A stretch of 64,000 bases of DNA from Chitinophaga pinensis DSM 2588 (GTDB taxonomy: Bacteria > Bacteroidota > Bacteroidia > Chitinophagales > Chitinophagaceae), in NCBI RefSeq assembly GCF_000024005.1, contig NC_013132.1:5884001-5948000 (forward strand). Direction: 5' to 3'. Position numbers and translations under genes: made by a program. The notes beneath the pieces are model-generated. The model was not told the DNA's origin, did not search any database, and saw only the letters and a list, made by a program, of their open reading frames with translations. Shown here piece after piece: positions 62,839 through 64,000 of the stretch. The stretch's first letter is position 1, and every line of letters starts with the position of its first letter.

Positions 62839-63405
62839 TTAGGAGATGGTAATCTCCTGGGAGCCTTTATTGCCCGGAACATCGGTTGCTTCTACACGAA
62901 TGACGGTACCTGTCAATGCAGCATTGGCTGCTGTTACGGAATACTTCCAGTAACGTTTATGGTCATCCGGTAATGCGTCACCGCTTTCCAGTTCGACGCC
63001 GGCCTGTGATAAAATAGTCACTTTCACGCCTACCGGTGGTAACACATCGTGTGCGTTGATAGTGATACTATCGCCTGTTTGTCCTTTGTATGCGCTGGTA
63101 TCGATCAGCCTTATCACCGGTGGTAATGCAGCATCTCTGAATGCAGCGTTAAACGCAGACTGTCCGCCTTTCGCCGCTTTCTGATAAGCTGCTTTCAATA
63201 CAGGGTCCTGTATGGCGTTCTTTGCGAACGTTGCAGCATCAGTGAACCTGTTTTGTACGGCCAGTTGTTCTTCTGTCGGCGGTAAGCTGTTTGGTCCGCG
63301 TTTGACGCCTACGATTGTTTTTCCTTTACGAATACTCAGTGTCATTTTCTTTCCGATAGTACCGGATACACCGGTCGTGAAAATGTTATCCTTGACGATT
63401 GCCAT
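62839..63405 (-). CDS. Small paralogous protein B
   Basis: 188 residues, starting MAIVKDNIFTTGVSGTIGKKMTLSIRKGKTIVGVKRG. An AAGGAA 4-9 nt before the ATG is a usable ribosome binding site. It shares with protein A the N-terminal MAI...NI...G-SG-IG-KT-VG-KRG-PPT pattern, a helical middle (DPVLKAAYQKAAKGG), and a beta-rich C-terminus (DSITINAHDVLPPVGVKVTILSQAGVELESGDALPDDH) ending in ATDVPGN. No signal peptide, no catalytic motif. The two genes look like a tandem duplication with divergence. The function is not known. Confidence 0.6.
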   Translation of the reverse strand: MAIVKDNIFTTGVSGTIGKKMTLSIRKGKTIVGVKRGPNSLPPTEEQLAVQNRFTDAATFAKNAIQDPVLKAAYQKAAKGGQSAFNAAFRDAALPPVIRLIDTSAYKGQTGDSITINAHDVLPPVGVKVTILSQAGVELESGDALPDDHKRYWKYSVTAANAALTGTVIRVEATDVPGNKGSQEITIS

Positions 63406-63442
63406 AATGTTCCTTTTTTAAATGAAAAACAGATTTACATCA

Positions 63443-63514
63443 CAATCGTGGTCAACAGTCGCAACCGGAGGCGCCCCTCTCCTGTTGCAGGCGCAGTACT
63501 GTTGATTGCGATTG
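63443..63514. repeat. Imperfect inverted repeat upstream of protein B
   Basis: CAATCGTGGTCAACAGT (about 63443-63459) pairs imperfectly with ACTGTTGATTGCGATTG (about 63498-63514). It lies between the LytTR gene and protein B, in what should be the promoter or terminator region. Confidence 0.4.
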
Positions 63515-63615
63515 CTGAGACAATATTAGCAAGGATTTCGACTCACTTTCAGGCAATGTATCCGGACGCGGGAAAAGTTTTCACGAGCGCCTGAATTTGT
63601 GTGATGAGCGTATGG

Positions 63616-63978
63616 CTATAATTGTTTAAAACAGGCAAATACCTGTTTTTTACAACGTTCGCTCAAGGGTATTGTATGACCATTCTTCATTATAATTTCT
63701 CCTTCCTTCGTTTTCTCTCCATCTCTTTCAGTAGCAATACTCCTTCCGACACTGTCAATGTGCCGGATGGAGACGATGTAATTTCTGTGTGTGCGGACGA
63801 AATCTTCGGGAGGAAGGTGTGCTTTAAATTCGGTCAGACTGTATCGGGCGGGTATAATGCGGTTGTTAACAAGCGTCAGTTTAATATAATTAGCATCGAC
63901 AGTGACATAAACGATCTCCCTGGGGGAAACCGCCATCCGGCTGCCGTCTTTTGTGATAATTAAAAAAGGTTGTTCCAT
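63616..63978 (-). CDS. Stand-alone LytTR DNA-binding protein
   Basis: 120 residues from the ATG at 63976-63978; a TTG four codons earlier is possible. The whole protein is a LytTR domain: ISPREIVYVTVDANYIKLTLVNN near residue 18, LTEFKAHLPPEDFVRTHRNYIVSIRHIDSV near 47, and a final GHTIPLSERCKKQVF. Most LytTR regulators have a receiver or membrane part; this one lacks both, so it may be a simple repressor or activator. It lies 210 bp upstream, in transcription order, of the tandem paralogues. The right end of the gene is 22 bp from the window end. Confidence 0.85.
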   Translation of the reverse strand: MEQPFLIITKDGSRMAVSPREIVYVTVDANYIKLTLVNNRIIPARYSLTEFKAHLPPEDFVRTHRNYIVSIRHIDSVGRSIATERDGEKTKEGEIIMKNGHTIPLSERCKKQVFACFKQL

Positions 63979-64000
63979 CGGATATAGCAAATCGGTTAAC

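Noticed and set aside
62778..62882. Upstream extension of paralogous protein A by 35 residues
   Set aside because: The extension would overlap the end of protein B and the hairpin at 62801-62831, and the MAI start of A aligns with the MAI start of B.
1..64000. CRISPR array, tRNA, rRNA, insertion sequence or prophage
   Set aside because: No regular spaced repeats, cloverleaf-like stretches, rRNA sequence, transposase motifs or phage genes were seen. The direct repeats at 22631-22668 are only two copies.

Overview
The window looks like chromosomal DNA of a gliding-type Bacteroidota, most like Chitinophaga or a close relative. The signs are a type IX secretion 'gliding motility' C-terminal domain protein, TAnnTTTG-type promoter boxes, a bacillithiol gene (bshC), weak Shine-Dalgarno signals, a bacterial class I terpene cyclase and AT-rich AATTAGGAATT-type intergenic repeats. 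The phylum is well supported; the genus is inference.

Region 1 (1-17 kb) is mostly household metabolism: the 3' end of a nucleoside transporter, a DUF4259 protein, smc, a FUSC-family membrane protein, bshC, a glgA-glgC glycogen operon, a DUF72 protein, a large FAD/Fe-S 2-hydroxyacid dehydrogenase and a myo-inositol oxygenase. Region 2 (17-25 kb) has a Na+/solute symporter with a subtilase remnant beside it, a DUF2157-like membrane protein, a two-gene isoprenoid operon (idi plus a terpene cyclase), and a three-gene operon of free methionine sulfoxide reductase, a CpsB-type tyrosine phosphatase and a nucleotide-sugar dehydrogenase.

Region 3 (25-34 kb) is regulatory and accessory: a structured non-coding stretch, a LuxR-type regulator with a degenerate receiver, a sigma-54 activator without a receiver, a FemAB/GNAT-like protein, a ThuA-like protein, a SWIB protein and a T9SS-type surface protein.

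Region 4 (34.3-60.9 kb) is one long minus-strand Wzx/Wzy-type surface polysaccharide locus. In transcription order: a WbpM/CapD-like dehydratase, Wza, Wzc tyrosine kinase, WbpA-WbpE-WbpD-WbpB, Wzx, Wzy, WbpI, a glycosyltransferase, a beta-helix protein, a glycosyltransferase, FnlA, a cupin, FnlB, FnlC, a WbuB-like glycosyltransferase, a WbpV-like epimerase, a WecA/WbpL-like initiating transferase, a NeuD-like acetyltransferase, an acyltransferase-3 protein and a ruined FkbM methyltransferase. The gene set predicts a repeat unit that starts on D-FucNAc or D-QuiNAc, contains L-FucNAc and a 2,3-diacetamido-uronic acid, and is probably O-acylated. The CpsB phosphatase and second nucleotide-sugar dehydrogenase at 23-25 kb probably serve the same polysaccharide system.

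Region 5 (61-64 kb) has a zinc-ribbon protein, a tandem pair of small paralogous proteins of unclear function, and a stand-alone LytTR DNA-binding protein. No tRNA, rRNA, CRISPR array, intact insertion sequence or prophage was seen.
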